Origin: Chloroflexi bacterium 54-19
GTDB taxonomy: Bacteria; Chloroflexota; Chloroflexia; Chloroheliales; Chloroheliaceae
Assembly: GCA_001898225.1 (NCBI GenBank)
Contig: MKTJ01000072.1
Location: forward strand, 186,001-250,000
Direction of reading: 5' to 3'
DNA length: 64,000 nt
Positions 53,412-63,160 of the stretch are shown piece by piece (within the stretch, counting starts at the first letter, position 1; every line of letters starts with the position of its first letter). A program made the position numbers and the translations under genes. The notes under the pieces were generated by a model. It ran no database searches, was not told where the DNA came from, and saw only the letters and a program-made list of their open reading frames with translations.

Positions 53412-53863
53412 TGGAGCAATTAAAACGGGTCAGCCTGTTTGCCCAAACCCCCGATTATTTATTGGCTGAACTGGGAGACCATCTCGAAGAAGTGGTGGTA
53501 GCGCCGGGTCAGGTTATTTTTGAAAAAGGTGAAATCGGGGAATGTCTTTACATAATCGTGGAGGGGCAGGTACGGGTATACGACCGGGAAAGAACTATAA
53601 ATGACCTGGGACCGCGGGACATTTTTGGCGAAATGGCGGTTTTGGATGCCGCGCCGCGCCTGGCTTCCGTGAAAGCTCTTACCGCTGTCCGCCTCTGGCG
53701 TCTCGACCAAACTACCCTTTACCACCTGATGTCAAAGCGGATTGAAGTGGTCCGGGCCATTATCAAGATGTTATCGGAGCGATTAAGAGAAAGGGTTCAT
53801 GAAGTTGTAGAATTAAACGCCCAGCTTGTAAGCTCCGGCGCTTCCCCTCGAAACCAGACCTGA
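53411..53863 (+). CDS. Cyclic-nucleotide-binding domain protein
   Basis: A 150-residue single Crp/cNMP-binding domain. It shows LEEVVVAPGQVIFEKGEIGECLYIIVEGQVRVY and the phosphate-binding cassette FGEMAVLDAAPRLASV with the conserved Glu and Arg. It ends in a long helix without the CRP-type HTH. GTG start overlapping the SARP stop. Probably a signal-sensing partner of the SARP protein or of the SulP transporter that follows 246 bp later and carries the same kind of domain. Confidence 0.9.
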   Translation: MEQLKRVSLFAQTPDYLLAELGDHLEEVVVAPGQVIFEKGEIGECLYIIVEGQVRVYDRERTINDLGPRDIFGEMAVLDAAPRLASVKALTAVRLWRLDQTTLYHLMSKRIEVVRAIIKMLSERLRERVHEVVELNAQLVSSGASPRNQT

Positions 53864-54109
53864 TTAGTCCATACTCTTACCCTGAGGAATGCCTGCCACT
53901 AGGGCGAGAAACCAGTAATAAGCCGGTCTTTCAATGGCGCTGCCTGACCTGGCTCAGGTAGTTTACTTTCAAAGGGATAATTCCAGACCGGTTGCTATTG
54001 TTGCAGGAAAGAAGCTAACTTCGGATGAAACAATACTTCTCGCGTTGGCGGAAATTTAATCCGGTCCTGTTGGTGGCAATTCAACTAGCCCTGAAAGGGA
54101 TTTAAGCTA

Positions 54110-56335
54110 ATGGCGCACGTTCCAGGTATCCGCAAATATGTAGCCCGCTGGGCGGCTGAAGAATTTCGTCCCGCAACCCTGGTAAATAGCCTATTTTCCG
54201 GGGTCTTGATTTATATGCTTGAAATTATCTTTGTTATCTCCTTTACCGCCCTGGTCTTTTCGGGGCCGATGGCAAATCAATTGCCTAGGGCGCTTAGCTT
54301 TATCCTTTTGGGCAACGCCATTTTATTGGGAGTGCTGACCCTGCTCAGCTCTTATGCCGGTACGATTGGGGTAGCCCAGGATACGCCGGGAGCAATCCTG
54401 GGTTTAGCCGCTACCGCAATTGTAACAGCCTTGCCTGCCCAGGCCCTCGAACAGCAATTTGCCACCGTAGTCATGATGATTGTCGTCACAACTCTTATGA
54501 CCGCAGTGCTGTTTTTAGTCCTGGGAATATTCAAGCTGGGTGGCCTGGCCCGGTTTCTCCCTTACCCGGTTATGGGTGGTTTTCTGGCCGGGACGGGTTG
54601 GTTACTCGCTAAAGGTGGCATCGGTATCATGTCCGGTAAGAATTTCGGCACCGAATTGCTTGAGCCACAAACGCTGTACCACTGGGTGCCGGGCCTTTTT
54701 CTGGGTCTGCTTATTCTGGGCAGCGTAGCCTATTTTCGCTGGTCCTTAATTTTGCCGGTGCTGCTGTTTGTAAGCACCCTTATATTTTACCTGGTGACCT
54801 TCGTTATAAAAATTTCCCCGGCCCAGCTTGAGTCGGAAGGCTGGCTGGTCGGCTCTATCCCGGCTGGTAGTATGTCCGGTTATCCGCTTGGTCCTGACAT
54901 GGTGGCGCAGGTTAACTGGGATGTATTGTGGGGGCAAATCCCCAACCTGGTGCCCGCCGCCGTTATTTGTGTCATTGCCCTTTTATTGAATTGCGGCGGC
55001 CTTGAACTGGTCACCAAAAAGGATATTAATCTTGACCGGGAACTTGTGGCAGCCGGGGCCGGGAACCTGCTGGCAGGGCTGGTGGGAGGGTTGGTGGGTT
55101 ATCACGCGATCAGTCTATCTAACCTGAACCACAATCTGAGTGGTGGCAAACGCCTGGTGGGAGTCTTTACGGCGCTTCTTTTGTTTGTGACAATCCTCCT
55201 GGGAGCGCCCTTACTCGGTTATATTCCTAAACTGGTGCTTGGCTCGGTTTTAGTATACCTTGGAGCAGGTTTGTTGATTGAATGGGTTTATAAAGCCTGG
55301 TTTAACTTCCCCCGGATAGATTTCGCCATCATAATAACTATTTTGGCAGTGATTATGTTTAGCGGTTTTTTGAATGGAATTATCCTTGGGCTCGTCTTCG
55401 CCATTATTTTATTTGTGGTGAGTTACAGCCGTCTTAATAACGTTAAATATGCTCTGCCAGGAGGCGCTATTCGCAGCCGGGTTACTCGCAGTTGGGAAGA
55501 GCAGCAGCTTCTCGACAGTCAAAACGAGCGGTTTTTCCTCTTCAAGCTCCAGGGCTTTATCTTTTTTGGCACAGCCAACAACATTTCCAACCAGGTGCGT
55601 AAACTGGTTCAAAGCAAACCGGCAGGGACGATCCGGTTTATCCTGCTGGATTTTACCCTCGTAAGCGGTTTAGATTCGACCGGATTACTAAGTTTTAGCC
55701 GCATCTTGCAATGGGGAGAGAAGCAAAAAATTGGGCTGGGTTTGACCGGAGTTACCAAATCCCTGCGAGACCAGTTCATCCGGGGTGGGATGCACGAACA
55801 GCCCAACCACCTCCTTTTTTTTCCTACCCTCGACCAGGGTGCCGAGTGGTGCGAAAATCAAATTATTGCTGAAACCTTAACGCCCGCTTCAGCTAATCCA
55901 GACCTCATTACCGAGTTAAAAGGGATTGTAGGCCAGGGAAAAGAGGTTGAAAAGCTGTTAACCCATATGGAGTGTAAGGAATACGTTGCCGGGGAATACC
56001 TTATTCGCCAGGACGATACCCCGAACTCAATCTACTTTATAGAATCTGGCAAAGTTACGGCCCGCTGGGCGGGGCAGGACCAGAACGAAGTGCGGTTGGA
56101 AACAATGGGTGGCGGTAACCTGGTAGGTGAACTGGGGTTTTACCTTGGCATCAGGCGTACGGCGGACGTAATTGTGAATGAACCGAGCGTTATTTATTCA
56201 TTTTCCCGTCAAAAATTGGCGGATGTCGAAAGGGTTGACCCTGAATCCGCCAATTTGTTTCATCAGATTGTGGCAACCCGGCTTGGCGAACGGGTCGTTC
56301 ACCTGCTGGGTATTGTCGAAAATTTTGAACGTTAA
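54110..56335 (+). CDS. SulP-family transporter with STAS and cNMP-binding domains
   Basis: A 741-residue protein. About 12 membrane segments (~25-445) carry the SulP core (GTIGVAQDTPGAILGLAATAI, LPYPVMGGFLAGTGWLLAKGG, VPAAVICVIALLLNCGGLEL). A STAS domain follows (~465-580, FFLFKLQGFIFFGTANNI, LLDFTLVSGLDSTGLLSF). A cNMP-binding domain ends the protein (~620-735, GEYLIRQDDTPNSIYFIESG and GELGFYLGIRRTADV with the key Glu and Arg). SulP proteins move sulfate, bicarbonate or dicarboxylates. The third domain suggests gating by a cyclic nucleotide. No AAGGAGG lies close to the ATG; AAAGGGA is 12 bases away. Confidence 0.93.
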   Translation: MAHVPGIRKYVARWAAEEFRPATLVNSLFSGVLIYMLEIIFVISFTALVFSGPMANQLPRALSFILLGNAILLGVLTLLSSYAGTIGVAQDTPGAILGLAATAIVTALPAQALEQQFATVVMMIVVTTLMTAVLFLVLGIFKLGGLARFLPYPVMGGFLAGTGWLLAKGGIGIMSGKNFGTELLEPQTLYHWVPGLFLGLLILGSVAYFRWSLILPVLLFVSTLIFYLVTFVIKISPAQLESEGWLVGSIPAGSMSGYPLGPDMVAQVNWDVLWGQIPNLVPAAVICVIALLLNCGGLELVTKKDINLDRELVAAGAGNLLAGLVGGLVGYHAISLSNLNHNLSGGKRLVGVFTALLLFVTILLGAPLLGYIPKLVLGSVLVYLGAGLLIEWVYKAWFNFPRIDFAIIITILAVIMFSGFLNGIILGLVFAIILFVVSYSRLNNVKYALPGGAIRSRVTRSWEEQQLLDSQNERFFLFKLQGFIFFGTANNISNQVRKLVQSKPAGTIRFILLDFTLVSGLDSTGLLSFSRILQWGEKQKIGLGLTGVTKSLRDQFIRGGMHEQPNHLLFFPTLDQGAEWCENQIIAETLTPASANPDLITELKGIVGQGKEVEKLLTHMECKEYVAGEYLIRQDDTPNSIYFIESGKVTARWAGQDQNEVRLETMGGGNLVGELGFYLGIRRTADVIVNEPSVIYSFSRQKLADVERVDPESANLFHQIVATRLGERVVHLLGIVENFER

Positions 56336-56511
56336 ATTATCCTGAATACCGGCTAAAGCAATAGAGCCATGCCTAACCTGTTTGGTGTTATAAATCAGGG
56401 CTCTAGATTACGCGCTAAACCTGCACGCACCTCCATTTCCCAGGTTTACATAAATAAATGTTTCGGCAGAGTAGTTCCGGTGCAGATAAAAGCTGGCGTG
56501 TTCAAAAAAGG

Positions 56512-57525
56512 CTACCATTTTACTTCGACCTGGCGACCCTTCTCGGCGCTTTCAACCGCTGCCAGGACCATCGCCAGGCTTTTGATATTGTCACTACAGA
56601 CGGTTTCCGGGGTACGACCGGTCTGGATACACTCGACCATCTCCGCAATGATACTGGCGTGCCCGGATTCCTTACCCGAACTGGCTATTTCAGGTACCTC
56701 GATATTATTTAACTCCGAGATGAAGCCGCCCTGCTTCGCTACCGTCTGCGCGGCAAAGCCCTGGCCTCCATCCCATTTGAGACTCCCCTTCTGCCCGATT
56801 ATTCGCCAGTCGCTTTCCCAGGTTGTATTGAGACCTTCGGCACACCAGCTTCCCCGGTAGGTGTAAACCAGCCCGTTACTCATCTCAAAGATCGCTACTG
56901 CCGAGGCATCCCGCGCATACCACGAACCTGCCGGGTTCCATTCTTTACAATAAACCGAGACCGGGTCGGCCCCGCTGATAAAGCGAGCCGTATCAAAAGT
57001 ATGTATAGCCATATCCACCAACAGAACGTGTGGCATTGTCAGGCGAAACCCATCAAAATGGGCGCCCAGGTAAAAATCACTATTCAAGGTGGTGAGGGGG
57101 CCAAGCGCCCCGCTTCTCATAAACTCTTTAAGCCGCCGCACGTTTGGGTCGTACCGGCGGTTCTGGATAACCGCGTAAATCTTACCCGCTTTTTGGGCCG
57201 CCGCGACCATCTCCCTGGCTTTTTCCAGGTTAATTGCCATCGGTTTCTCACCCAGAACGTGACAGCCGTGCGCCAGGGCGGTTAAGGTCACTTCAGGGTG
57301 GGCCTGGGGCACCGTGCAGTCAAATACAAGGTCCGGTTTTGTCTCGGCTAACATCTTTGCCAGGTCGGTCCCGATACGGGCCTGGGGCCAGCCTGACGAA
57401 ACGGCCCGGTTGCGGGCCGCTTCTTCGTAAATATCGACAAATCCCACCATTTCGAGGTTTAGAGAATTAGCCGTTTTTAGCCAGGTCTGGCTCATTGCTC
57501 CACAACCGGCCAGGACAACCTTCAT
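56512..57525 (-). CDS. Gfo/Idh/MocA-family oxidoreductase
   Basis: A 337-residue enzyme unrelated in detail to the one at 8.2-9.2 kb. Rossmann start MKVVLAGCGAMSQTWLKTA and VGFVDIYEEAARNRA; EKP motif HVLGEKPMAINLEKA; C-terminal domain with VLLVDMAIHTFDTARFISG carrying the conserved Asp/His pair. It probably oxidises or epimerises a sugar with NAD(P). AAAAGGAG precedes the ATG. It stands alone between the SulP transporter and the sedolisin. Confidence 0.92.
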   Translation of the reverse strand: MKVVLAGCGAMSQTWLKTANSLNLEMVGFVDIYEEAARNRAVSSGWPQARIGTDLAKMLAETKPDLVFDCTVPQAHPEVTLTALAHGCHVLGEKPMAINLEKAREMVAAAQKAGKIYAVIQNRRYDPNVRRLKEFMRSGALGPLTTLNSDFYLGAHFDGFRLTMPHVLLVDMAIHTFDTARFISGADPVSVYCKEWNPAGSWYARDASAVAIFEMSNGLVYTYRGSWCAEGLNTTWESDWRIIGQKGSLKWDGGQGFAAQTVAKQGGFISELNNIEVPEIASSGKESGHASIIAEMVECIQTGRTPETVCSDNIKSLAMVLAAVESAEKGRQVEVKW

Positions 57526-57692
57526 TAGATTTCTCCTTTTATCCTGGTATGTTACCAGTTAGTTATAGGGTAGCTGCTATTTTTAAAGCTATTTGCCACA
57601 AGTTTAACAGCCTACCGTCTGCCTGGCGAGTAACCTCGAATTAGTGGTGGTGTAAAGAGCTAAGTCCCGCTTTACCAGGGTGCCAGCTATCG

Positions 57693-59300
57693 CTAAATCG
57701 CTGTTTTAAGGGCCTCAAGTAAACTGTTGCCTTTTGGGCTGCCCCAGCCGGTACAGGGATCCCACCCGGTGCTGGCGGAGAAGCCTCCGTTACTCCCCTC
57801 AGTAATATCGTTCAAGACCCCTTCCCCGGCCAGACTTTTATACAAAAGTGGATTGAGATAACCTACCGGTTTGCCCAGGCTCTGGTTGATAAGCGCCAGC
57901 AGCCCGGCCCAGAGTGGTGCCACGGCGCTGGTTCCCCCGATTACCGTATCCTCTCCATCCACTCGCACGGCATAACCGGTGGCCGGGTCGGCATCCCCGG
58001 CGACGTCCGGTACGCCTCGCCCGGTTTTCAACTTCGAGCCGGAAGGAGGTTTCGGTACCTTAACAGCGCTCTGAAAATCCGGGAGGGGAAAGGTCGTGCT
58101 AACCCCGCCGCCGGTGGCGCTCCTGGTAGGATCTTCGTTCCAGACGGTTTCCTTTGTAATAGCGCCGTTGGCGGTGGTGAGTTTTGTTCCGCCACAGGCC
58201 AGGACGTAAGGGCTGGACGAGGGGAAATCCACGTGGTTTTTGCCGTCATTCACGCCATCTGAGGAACCGCTGTCACCGGCAGCGCAGCAGACCGTGATAC
58301 CAACCGAGGCAGCCACTTTGAAAGCCTGGTTATAACTGGTGAGCGCCTGCCTGGTCCAGCTATTCTCCGGCCCGCCCCAACTGATAGAAATAATCGTCGG
58401 CTTATGGGTCGTGTCTTGCACGGCGGCATTGACCGCATCCAGAAAGCCCTTGGTGGTATTGGGCGCAAAGTAAACGACGATACTCGCGCCAGGGGCAATG
58501 GCCCCGGCTACTTCAACATCCAGCATCACCTCGCCGTCCGGGCCATTGGGATCTTTCGTTGGCTGGTTACTCCCACCGTCTACCTCTACGGCTGTGACCT
58601 GGGGTAGCGGCACCTTCAGGTCTGCAAAATAGGTCTTCAGGTCACCCAGGTTATAGCCACCGCCCAACTCGATAATGGCAATACATTGGCCTTTACCATC
58701 CAGGCCGCTGGGAAACTGGTAGAGGGAGGCTAACTCAGGGGGAGTATATTTAACAGGTTGGGTCCCCGCCAGCGGGCGCACCGCTTGCACCTGGTGGAGG
58801 TATTGGAACTTAGGGGTGGCCTGGGGCCGGTCGTCCAGGCCCAACACTGCCTCGACCAGGTCCACCAGAGAACGAGGTATATGGACAGGGCCGGTGCGAC
58901 CGCGATAGACCAGCCCTCCTTTCTGGTAAGTTTCGAGTTTCACGCTAAAGGCCACGCTCATCTGGGCGACCGTCCCTTTTAGCTCGACGGTGTTGGCGGT
59001 TGGGTTGACTTGCCCTACTTGCAACTGGTTAGTGCGAGCGAACTCTTCCAGCCGGGCAATTTCCTCCGGCCTGGAACTGAACATGGCCTGGGCTGCCGCC
59101 AGGCTTTCCTCCCGGCTGCTGCTCCGGGCCTGGACGGCCAGTTCTTCACTGTTGAAATGAGCGGCAGGGGTTGGTGGTTTTAAGACTACCGTAACGGCCA
59201 TTTGTTGCGCCGGGTCGGAAGGTCCAATCACTTTCGCGCCGGGAAGGATACTCCTTTCACTGCCGGAAAGGGGTATTAACTCATTGTTAGAAGAAGCCAT
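57693..59300 (-). CDS. S53 family serine-carboxyl peptidase (sedolisin)
   Basis: A 535-residue kumamolisin-like protease. A pro-kumamolisin activation domain (~25-190) has VVLKPPTPAAHFNSEEL, FARTNQLQVGQVNPTANTVEL and a maturation zone. In the catalytic domain, Glu and Asp of DGEVMLDVEVAGAIAPGA form the acid pair. CCAAGDSGSSDG is the oxyanion-Asp region, and Ser is in IGGTSAVAPLWAGLL. The C-terminal calcium-site sequence NDITEGSNGGFSASTGWDPCTGWGSP is present. There is no clear signal peptide. AAAGAGGTG precedes the ATG at 59300; a longer frame from 59414 is less likely. Active at acidic pH in known members. Confidence 0.94.
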   Translation of the reverse strand: MASSNNELIPLSGSERSILPGAKVIGPSDPAQQMAVTVVLKPPTPAAHFNSEELAVQARSSSREESLAAAQAMFSSRPEEIARLEEFARTNQLQVGQVNPTANTVELKGTVAQMSVAFSVKLETYQKGGLVYRGRTGPVHIPRSLVDLVEAVLGLDDRPQATPKFQYLHQVQAVRPLAGTQPVKYTPPELASLYQFPSGLDGKGQCIAIIELGGGYNLGDLKTYFADLKVPLPQVTAVEVDGGSNQPTKDPNGPDGEVMLDVEVAGAIAPGASIVVYFAPNTTKGFLDAVNAAVQDTTHKPTIISISWGGPENSWTRQALTSYNQAFKVAASVGITVCCAAGDSGSSDGVNDGKNHVDFPSSSPYVLACGGTKLTTANGAITKETVWNEDPTRSATGGGVSTTFPLPDFQSAVKVPKPPSGSKLKTGRGVPDVAGDADPATGYAVRVDGEDTVIGGTSAVAPLWAGLLALINQSLGKPVGYLNPLLYKSLAGEGVLNDITEGSNGGFSASTGWDPCTGWGSPKGNSLLEALKTAI

Positions 59301-59524
59301 ACCTACACCTCTTTCTAAAGGTTTGCTCCCCGGCACTAACCGGGGTAGCGTATTAATTCGGGCCAGGTTCTTGCCTACAAGCCTGGCTGCCATCAAGACC
59401 TCAAGCCTGGTCAAGTGAGTTTAGAGGGGCATCACCATTTACTGTTAAAAACACCTGGTTAAAACTCTCTTTTGTCACTTACGACCCCAATAGATTTACA
59501 TAGATAAATAAACGGTTGAATAGC

Positions 59525-59836
59525 TTACAATTTGATAAAAAATTTGCCAAAAACAAAAAGCAAAACGGCCAACAGAAAAATAACCTTGATTACCAGGGGT
59601 ATTTTGGCATCCCTGAAAAACTTTCTAAAGGCAAATATCAGGTCGGTGCTGATTTTGCTTTTAGAAGGTTTATTTTCCAACTTGACCACCTGTTTGAGTC
59701 CTACCAAAAAGCGCACCAGGTTTTCCCCAGCCCCTGGCACAAAAGCGATCAGAAGCAGCAGCAAAGAGGCCAGGTAGGTTAGCAAAAGCAATAGCACCGT
59801 AGGATTAAGCTGGCTCAAGAAGAAATCGTGTTCCAT
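59525..59836 (-). CDS. Small membrane protein, unknown
   Basis: A 103-residue protein with two hydrophobic segments (LNPTVLLLLLTYLASLLLLLIAFVPG and IPLVIKVIFLLAVLLFVFGKFFI) joined by a basic, amphipathic loop. AAGGAG precedes the ATG at good spacing, which supports translation. No family recognised. It lies between the sedolisin and the ImmA-type genes, both on the same strand. Confidence 0.65.
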   Translation of the reverse strand: MEHDFFLSQLNPTVLLLLLTYLASLLLLLIAFVPGAGENLVRFLVGLKQVVKLENKPSKSKISTDLIFAFRKFFRDAKIPLVIKVIFLLAVLLFVFGKFFIKL

Positions 59837-60131
59837 AAATTTTCTCCTTCTTCGGTTTCTATAAATAAAGCCTGACTAATGTTATTTCCTTTTTTCTCAG
59901 GTTTTGCCCGGTTTTAAAGGGTCTTAAATCGACCCTGTCCCTTTGTATCCCGGGGACAGGTTGAAAGCTGGTTTATTATTCCAAAAGTTGTTGAGAAGTT
60001 CTTTTCTTACTAAATAGTAGTTGACATAAAATTAGTAATAATGGCAGGAGTAAGACGCTTTTCTAAGAAAAGAAAGAGCTGGAATGAGTATCAGGACTTG
60101 CTGGTCGTCAGTTGTTCCTTTACCAGGTCGG

Positions 60132-60674
60132 TTAATCAATATAGATATTTAGCAGCGGGATAAAATACTTTCCTTTCGCCTTAAGGAGTTCTACCCTTAA
60201 TTCTAACAGCCGGGGTGTAATTACCAGGAGGCGGCAGACCTGGTCAAAGTCGTAACCCTGCGAGAATAATTCTTTGACCTTCCAGCCTGGCGCAGCCAGG
60301 TAGCAGGCGAACAGGTCCGCTTCGACTTCCTCTTTTCTTACTACCCCGCCCTTACTCACACAGCCGTGCCGTCCCCCGTGTTCACCAAAAAGCAGGTGGC
60401 CGAGTTCGTGGAAAATGGCGTGGTTCAGAGAAGCTTCCGAAAGCTCGTGGTTAAAGACCGCCACGCCATAGTCGTCATAATGGTTTCGATAAGTAAAAGC
60501 ATTAATACCAGCCGGTAGTTCGATGCCCGTACAAACTTTGATACTCAGGGCCTCAAATAGCGGTTGCGCCGAGACCGGGTAGCTATCGCTGTGATGAAGG
60601 TTAAACTCCTCGATTATTTTATCCAGAACTTTTACGTCAAATTTTTTAAGCCAGATGTCCGAAAATTGTGCCAT
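60132..60674 (-). CDS. ImmA/IrrE-family metallopeptidase
   Basis: A 180-residue zinc peptidase of the ImmA/IrrE (COG2856) type. The zinc site is H-E-L-G-H in NHAIFHELGHLLFGEHGG, with the downstream Glu in EEVEADLFACYLAAP. In related pairs the protease cleaves its XRE repressor partner. Start chosen at ATG 60674; a GTG at 60704 adds ten weakly conserved residues. It lies 67 bp after the XRE gene, in the same direction, and is presumably co-transcribed. Confidence 0.93.
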   Translation of the reverse strand: MAQFSDIWLKKFDVKVLDKIIEEFNLHHSDSYPVSAQPLFEALSIKVCTGIELPAGINAFTYRNHYDDYGVAVFNHELSEASLNHAIFHELGHLLFGEHGGRHGCVSKGGVVRKEEVEADLFACYLAAPGWKVKELFSQGYDFDQVCRLLVITPRLLELRVELLKAKGKYFIPLLNIYID

Positions 60675-60741
60675 GTTATTGGTCCTACCGTCCTGCCAAC
60701 CCACCAGGGTCAGGGCCAGGTCCGGTCCAAGGTTCCTTTGC

Positions 60742-61116
60742 CTATTTAGCCTTCTTTTTCTTTGTTTTTTCTTCCAGGTGCTGCGCCCTCTCCGGTCTAT
60801 CGGGCAGGAGAGCTTCGGCGATTTTCCTCAACTGCTGGATGGTTTCGGGGCTGGGGTTCTTACCTTGCAGGTAAAGGAAAAACTCATCAAGCTCGCTGGT
60901 AGGTTTAATTTTCAGCTCGGCGTCCTCAAATAAAACATTCTCGGCAACCTCAAGGGCCTGGGCCAGTTTGATTATCGGTTGGGCACCGGGGCTCTTTATC
61001 GCGTCAATTTCCAGTAGTGAGATATAACTGCGCTTCAGACCCGTAACCTCTGCCAGGGTGTTTTGCGACCAACCCCTGGCCTCACGCAGCTCTCTAATTT
61101 TTGTTCCTAACGACAT
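60742..61116 (-). CDS. XRE-family HTH regulator
   Basis: A 124-residue repressor. Helix-turn-helix at ~5-65: LGTKIRELREARGWSQNTLAEVTGLKRSYIS-type sequence and AQPIIKLAQALEVAENVLF. A short acidic middle and a Lys-rich tail (EEKTKKKKAK) follow. It pairs with the ImmA-type protease downstream, like the ImmR-ImmA switch of mobile elements. GAGGA sits 7 bases before the ATG at 61116. Two palindromes upstream (61221-61260) are probable operators. Confidence 0.93.
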   Translation of the reverse strand: MSLGTKIRELREARGWSQNTLAEVTGLKRSYISLLEIDAIKSPGAQPIIKLAQALEVAENVLFEDAELKIKPTSELDEFFLYLQGKNPSPETIQQLRKIAEALLPDRPERAQHLEEKTKKKKAK

Positions 61117-61215
61117 CAAATCCTCTTATGTATGTTTACTTGTAGTCGTAATCAGGCTGTTTTTACCCAGCCTGGGTTAAACCGAACCCATTAATATCCT
61201 AATTAATCCTGGATA

Positions 61216-61260
61216 TTTCATGCTAATTTACTAGCACGTTTCATGCTTCTATATTAGCAT
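61216..61260. promoter_or_regulatory. Operator-like palindromes upstream of XRE gene
   Basis: TGCTA-N6-TAGCA (61221-61236) and ATGCT-N8-AGCAT (61243-61260), each preceded by TTTC (61216 and 61239), giving a 23-bp repeat spacing. They lie about 100 bp before the XRE start, as expected for autoregulation. Confidence 0.55.
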
Positions 61261-61435
61261 ATTTCAGGAGAATGTCAATAGATTTTAGCTAAAATGTTCT
61301 AAAAATAAAGGGGGACACCTGCCGGTTAAAGCAGGCCGTCAGCAAGGTTTTTTCTTATTTATGATTGACCAAACTTGACGACAAAGAGTGCCCTGGAAAA
61401 GGTAATTCGCCTGGATACATATCCCTTTTATTTGA

Positions 61436-61465
61436 AATAAAAAACAACCTCAAAAACGAGGTTGT
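61436..61465 (-). terminator. Rho-independent terminator of the DHA2 transporter gene
   Basis: On the minus strand ACAACCTC pairs with GAGGTTGT (61465-61444) around a 6-nt loop, followed by TTTTTTATTT. Directly downstream of the leftward MFS gene. Confidence 0.85.
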
Positions 61466-61492
61466 AGTCAGAGGTTTATTAATCGGCTAGAA

Positions 61493-63058
61493 TCAAGCCG
61501 CTTTCTCTTGGCTGACCGGTTTTGTTCCTTTTAGCCTTGTTACAATAACCACGGCGATTATTGCCATAACCACCGCACTGACCAGGGCGGCGGTATGATA
61601 TTCTTGCGCAAAGGCGTTGCGGGCGAGGTACAAGACCTCGCTGCCGAGTGGACCGGGGAGATGTCCCGCTTTATCTACGGCAGTTGCCAGAGTTTCGCGT
61701 ACAGCCTGCGCATCGCTCGGAGACAGTCCGGCAGGCAGGTTCGTGGTCTGGGTATGGTAGACAAAAGCCCCCAGGCTGCCCACCACCGCCACGCCAAAGG
61801 CAAAACCGAACTCATTGCCGGTCTGGGAGATGGCTGCCGCCGAACCGGCTTTCTGGGGTGGCACCGCCCCGATAACAATCCCTGTTCCCAACGTCACTAA
61901 AGGCCCCGCGCCCAGGTTAAAGAGGGCAAACCCGATAATGAGGGGGGTAATTCCGCCGTCAACCGTCGTCAGACACAAAACGAGCAGCCCGGCGATAGAG
62001 CAAAGCAGTCCCAGGCCGATAAGATAGGCCGGGCGGATAAAGCGGGCCAGGTAAGGCGAGACCAAAAACCCGATAATCGAACCCGACATGGCCGGAATCA
62101 TCCAGAGGCCCGCTTCCAGGGGTGATAGCCCGGCTACCAGTTGTAAAAACTGGGTCGAAAGGACCATTACCCCACCCGGAAACATTGTGTTGCAAAGCAT
62201 GGCGAGAAGCATAATCGTGAAAGCCGGTTTCTGGAAAAGTCGTACATCTACCAACGGGTCGCTCAACTTTAGTTGCTGTCTGACAAACGCGACCCCGAAA
62301 AGGATACCCACTACCAACCCCACCACCGGTAAAATACTCCAGCCATTAACGGCGATTTCTTTGATACCATAAATCAAAGGCAGGATAGTCGCCAGGGATA
62401 AGATAACGCTGGGAAGATGAAGGCGGCCCGCCTCAGGGTTTTTGTATTCCGGCAGCAACCTGATACCCAGGAGGAAACCGATAACCATTGGCGGCACCCC
62501 AACCAGGAAGACCGACCCCCACCAGAAATGTTCTAAAAGGAGTCCCCCTACCAGTGGCCCTAGAATCGAGCCGCTGATAAGACAGGTCAGCCAGATACTG
62601 ATGGCCCTGGCGTTTTCTTTAGGGTCGGGAAACATGAAGCGAATGAGCGAGAGGGCGGCGGGGGCAATCATAGCCCCGGCGATACCGAGTAAAGCCCTGC
62701 TGAAAATAAGCATCTCGGCGCTCTGGGAGAAAGCCACCAGCACCGAAATTGCCGCGAAGGCGGCGCTACCAATCAACAAAACTTTTTTGCGGCCAATCCG
62801 GTCGCCGAGCGTCCCCATTGTGACCATAAACCCGGCCAGCAAAAAACCATAAATATCGGTTATCCAGAGAACCTGGGTGCTGCTGGCGTGCAAATCCCCG
62901 GTAAGTTTGGGAAGGGCCAGTAACATTACAAAAAGGTCAACCGCTACCACCAGCGAGGTAACCCCCAGCACTCCCAGCCCGACCCATTCTTTGACTGTGG
63001 CCTTGCCGTTCCCTCTGGTTACAGGTTCTCCTATTTTCCCTTCATTTTCTACCATCAT
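61493..63058 (-). CDS. MFS multidrug exporter, DHA2 (QacA/SmvA-like) family
   Basis: A 521-residue transporter with 14 membrane segments. Motif D1 VVAVDLFVMLLALPKL, motif A MGTLGDRIGRKKVLL in loop 2-3, and motif C in helix 5 as WLTCLISGSILGPLVGGLLLEHFWW. The membrane-embedded Asp of helix 1 (AVDLFV) is a QacA/SmvA trait linked to cationic substrates. Probably a proton-driven exporter of quaternary ammonium or dye-like drugs. GAGG precedes the ATG at 63058. It follows the ArsR-SRPBCC pair, separated by a hairpin. Confidence 0.94.
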   Translation of the reverse strand: MMVENEGKIGEPVTRGNGKATVKEWVGLGVLGVTSLVVAVDLFVMLLALPKLTGDLHASSTQVLWITDIYGFLLAGFMVTMGTLGDRIGRKKVLLIGSAAFAAISVLVAFSQSAEMLIFSRALLGIAGAMIAPAALSLIRFMFPDPKENARAISIWLTCLISGSILGPLVGGLLLEHFWWGSVFLVGVPPMVIGFLLGIRLLPEYKNPEAGRLHLPSVILSLATILPLIYGIKEIAVNGWSILPVVGLVVGILFGVAFVRQQLKLSDPLVDVRLFQKPAFTIMLLAMLCNTMFPGGVMVLSTQFLQLVAGLSPLEAGLWMIPAMSGSIIGFLVSPYLARFIRPAYLIGLGLLCSIAGLLVLCLTTVDGGITPLIIGFALFNLGAGPLVTLGTGIVIGAVPPQKAGSAAAISQTGNEFGFAFGVAVVGSLGAFVYHTQTTNLPAGLSPSDAQAVRETLATAVDKAGHLPGPLGSEVLYLARNAFAQEYHTAALVSAVVMAIIAVVIVTRLKGTKPVSQEKAA

Positions 63059-63160
63059 TTTGGTTCCTCTTTCTTTCCTCGTATTCCCAAAATTCTATGT
63101 TAGCGTCTTGCTTTTTTGCCCCTTTACCTGCCAACCCCCGAATTTTGGACAAATTCAAGC

